A stretch of DNA of 24,609 nucleotides, taken from the NCBI GenBank assembly GCA_023443765.1, contig JAEZTA010000172.1, positions 1 through 24,609 on the forward strand, given 5' to 3'. Shown piece after piece: positions 22,312 through 24,609 of the stretch (the stretch's first letter is position 1; every line of letters starts with the position of its first letter). The notes beneath the pieces were generated by a model. The model did not search any database and was not told where the DNA came from. It saw only the letters and a list, made by a program, of their open reading frames with translations. The position numbers were made by a program, and so were the translations under genes. The DNA comes from Bacteroidota bacterium (GTDB lineage: Bacteria > Bacteroidota > Bacteroidia > Bacteroidales > Rikenellaceae).

Positions 22312-24609
22312 ATGTATTTCAGATGCGTATTCCTTCTCCTCGCGGTCGCGGTCGTCCGGAGTGCATTCCCGCAGAATATCCGCCGCATTACCCACCGCGA
22401 CGGGCTGTCGAACAGTTCGATTCTGTCGCTGGCGCAGGATGCGGACGGGTATATCTGGGCGGGCAGTTGCGACGGACTGAATCTGTGGGACGGCAATTCC
22501 GCCCGGCATTTCCGGCTCTCGGGCAACCTGATTCAGGAGATCGTAGCCACGGACGACGGTTACCTCTGGGTGCGGACCAACTACGGCGTCGACCGCTTCG
22601 ACACGCGCGACCGGCGGATCGAAATGCTCGCCGGATTCCAGCGCGTCTATAAATTCGCGGCCCGCAGCCGGGACGAAGCGTTTTTCCTGCATGGCAACAA
22701 GTTGTACGGATATGTGGCGTCGCAGGGTGCGTTCGAGCCGGTCGATGTCCGCGGGGCGGAGCTGAACGGGGTGCTGCGCATGTGCCTCGACGGCGACGGC
22801 GTATTGTGGCTGGTGCGTTCGGAGGATATTCGTTGTGCGCAGGTGGCCTATGACGCCGGCGGCAGGGCTTCGGTGGGGGAGTGGGAGCGGATGCCGCTGC
22901 CGGACGGGGTGGTGTTCACCCGTTACGACGGCGACCGGACGATCTTTTTCACCGACCGGAACGGCATGTTGTTCCGCTTCGACACCGGGCAGCGGCGGGC
23001 TTTCCCGATTTTCGACTTGCGGGAGGAGCTTGGACGGCGCGGCGCCCTTTCGTCGGTGATCAGCGACAAGGACGATTACGTGCTGGCCTTCGGGATGAGC
23101 GGCGTGCTGCGGCTCCGTTCGACCGATCCGATCGAGGGGCGTTACGAGTTGCAGGAGATCGACGTCAACTGCGGCGTTTTTGCGCTGCTGAAGGACTGTA
23201 ACCAGGATATTGTCTGGATCGGAACCGACGGCAGCGGGTTGCTGCGGCAGGCGGTCGGGGAGGTCGCGATTCGTTCGGTCACCTACGAAACGCTGCCCTA
23301 CCTGCTGACCAAGCCGATCAAGGCGCTCCATGTCGACCCGGAGGGCGACCTCTGGATCGGGACCAAGAACGACGGCATCCTGCGCATCCGCGATTTCTAC
23401 TCCCGGCGGACCTTTACGCGGGAGAATACCGACAGCTATACGGCCGCTGATTCGCCGCTGGGGAAAAATTCGGTCTATACGTTTGCCGGAAGCCGCCGCA
23501 ATGTGCTGTGGATCGGCGGCAACGGCGGCGTGTGCTACTACTCGTACCGGCACAGGCGGATTTTCGAACTGCCGCGGAGCGGGGCGCTGCGGCGCATTCA
23601 CGGGCTTTACGAGGACCGGGACGGGGTGCTGTGGGCTGCGAGCGTGGGCTACGGGGTCTGGCGCATCGAACTGTCCGGGAGCGCCGACGCGCCCGTCGCC
23701 GCGAATGTCGAACCGGTGGAGCTGGGACTCAAGGCGCGGAGCCGGAACTTCTTTTTCTCCGTTTGCGAGGAGTCCGATTCCACCCTCTGGTTCTGCAACC
23801 ACGGTATCGGCGTCGTACACTATGACAGGCGCACCCGGGAGGGCCGGACCGTCGGGTTCGACACCCGCCGGGGGCTGGCCGTGAACGACGTGACGGCGGG
23901 CGTGTGCCGTTCGGACGGCTCGTCGTGGTTCGGGACCGGCTGCGGCCTGGTGCGTTACGATCCGGCGGGCGGCGGCGCGGAACCCGATTACAGCAACGAC
24001 CAGCTGCGCTGCGGGGTGATCCACGGCCTGCTGGTCGATTCGCTCGACAACATCTGGGTCGGGACCAATGCCGGCATCGTGCGCTACGACCCGGCGACGA
24101 ACCGTTCGGTGGTTTACGGCGCTTCGTACGGACTTGACGTGGTCGAGTTCAGCGACGGAGCCTATTTTTACGACCGGGAGCGGGGAAAACTGCTTTTCGG
24201 CGGGATCAACGGCTTCGTGGTCATCTCCGACAGCGGGGATTCCGAAGCGGCCTCCTACATGCCGCCTATCCGGTTCCGCGAGGTGAGGGCCAACGGCGAG
24301 TCGTACGATGTCGGGGCGCTGATGCGCCGGGGGCGGATGGTGCTGCGGCATCATCAGAATGCTTTCAGTCTTTCGATCGCGGCGCTGGATTACGTCAACG
24401 GCAGCAATTATTCCTATTTTTACAATATCGAGGGACTGGACGGCGACTGGCATGACAATTACCACAGCAACACGCTGGCCTTCGCTGCGTTTCCCACGGG
24501 CCGCTATACGCTCGGGGTGCGCTACCGGAACAATACGACCGGGGAGTGGAGTCCCGTCAGCCGCCTGCCGATCCGCGTGCTGGCTCCGCCCTACGCCTCG
24601 ACCTGGGCC
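22312..24609 (+). CDS. Reg_prop/Y_Y_Y sensor, probably hybrid two-component system (3' end outside window)
   Basis: The frame from the ATG at 22312 is open for 766 codons to the window edge. Residues 1-22 form a signal peptide (MYFRCVFLLLAVAVVRSAFP). The start RITHRDGLSNSSILSLAQDA and repeated propeller blades (GYIWAGSCDGLNLWD, DIVWIGTDGSGLL, GDLWIGTKNDGILRI, NIWVGTNAGIVRYD) are two-component regulator propellers. A Y_Y_Y domain follows at about 690-757 (NYSYFYNIEGLDGDW). The window ends at APPYASTWA, where the membrane helix normally begins, so kinase, receiver and AraC-type DNA-binding domains are only expected. The periplasmic sensor would bind the imported compound and control the divergent susC operon. 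A shorter one-component version (helix plus LuxR-type HTH) cannot be excluded. Confidence 0.9.
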   Translation, partial: MYFRCVFLLLAVAVVRSAFPQNIRRITHRDGLSNSSILSLAQDADGYIWAGSCDGLNLWDGNSARHFRLSGNLIQEIVATDDGYLWVRTNYGVDRFDTRDRRIEMLAGFQRVYKFAARSRDEAFFLHGNKLYGYVASQGAFEPVDVRGAELNGVLRMCLDGDGVLWLVRSEDIRCAQVAYDAGGRASVGEWERMPLPDGVVFTRYDGDRTIFFTDRNGMLFRFDTGQRRAFPIFDLREELGRRGALSSVISDKDDYVLAFGMSGVLRLRSTDPIEGRYELQEIDVNCGVFALLKDCNQDIVWIGTDGSGLLRQAVGEVAIRSVTYETLPYLLTKPIKALHVDPEGDLWIGTKNDGILRIRDFYSRRTFTRENTDSYTAADSPLGKNSVYTFAGSRRNVLWIGGNGGVCYYSYRHRRIFELPRSGALRRIHGLYEDRDGVLWAASVGYGVWRIELSGSADAPVAANVEPVELGLKARSRNFFFSVCEESDSTLWFCNHGIGVVHYDRRTREGRTVGFDTRRGLAVNDVTAGVCRSDGSSWFGTGCGLVRYDPAGGGAEPDYSNDQLRCGVIHGLLVDSLDNIWVGTNAGIVRYDPATNRSVVYGASYGLDVVEFSDGAYFYDRERGKLLFGGINGFVVISDSGDSEAASYMPPIRFREVRANGESYDVGALMRRGRMVLRHHQNAFSLSIAALDYVNGSNYSYFYNIEGLDGDWHDNYHSNTLAFAAFPTGRYTLGVRYRNNTTGEWSPVSRLPIRVLAPPYASTWA

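Noticed and set aside
22297..24465. 722-codon minus-strand ORF opposite the sensor gene
   Set aside because: The plus frame has a signal peptide, propeller repeats and a Y_Y_Y domain; the minus frame has none and is proline/valine/arginine-rich.

Overview
The window looks like a chromosomal segment of a high-GC gut Bacteroidales, most likely Alistipes or a close Rikenellaceae relative; the genus is an inference. The evidence is a SusC/SusD pair beside a hybrid-type sensor, Bacteroidetes-style lipoproteins, TAnnTTTG promoter boxes instead of sigma70 boxes, and weak Shine-Dalgarno signals. No tRNA, rRNA, CRISPR array, insertion sequence or phage gene was seen.

Left part (1-8061) is housekeeping. 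It holds the start of malate dehydrogenase (mdh, minus strand), gcvH (minus), an unrecognised secreted protein (plus), a tightly packed dapD-biotin ligase pair (minus), a prolyl oligopeptidase lipoprotein (plus), an aspartate kinase (plus) and a DUF4435 Toprim-like protein (minus). Aspartate kinase and DapD both serve the lysine/diaminopimelate pathway. Two copies of a two-hairpin intergenic repeat lie here, one after gcvH and one after the oligopeptidase gene.

Middle part (8146-13876, plus strand) holds a SUI1/eIF1-like protein, then, one base later, a large GTG-initiated outer-membrane protein with an HExxH metallopeptidase-like domain and a C-terminal beta-barrel, then penicillin-binding protein 1A with its own promoter box. 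A strong bidirectional terminator closes this block.

Right part (13957-24609) is a nutrient-uptake locus. In transcription order on the minus strand it has a SusC-like TonB-dependent transporter, a SusD-like lipoprotein, a zinc metallohydrolase lipoprotein (HEFAH) and a DUF4302 lipoprotein, with gaps of only 12-26 bp. Divergent from it, across a 643-bp regulatory region with several palindromes, is a Reg_prop/Y_Y_Y sensor that runs off the right edge just before its expected membrane segment. No glycoside hydrolase is visible, so a peptide or glycopeptide substrate is plausible but unproven.

The most notable observation is an uninterrupted run of nine G (coding strand) in codons 69-71 of the susC-like gene. 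Loss or gain of one G brings a stop within about 20 codons, which suggests a possible phase-variable switch for the whole uptake system. The two-hairpin repeat family and the overlapping divergent promoters of the DUF4435 and SUI1 genes are the next most interesting.
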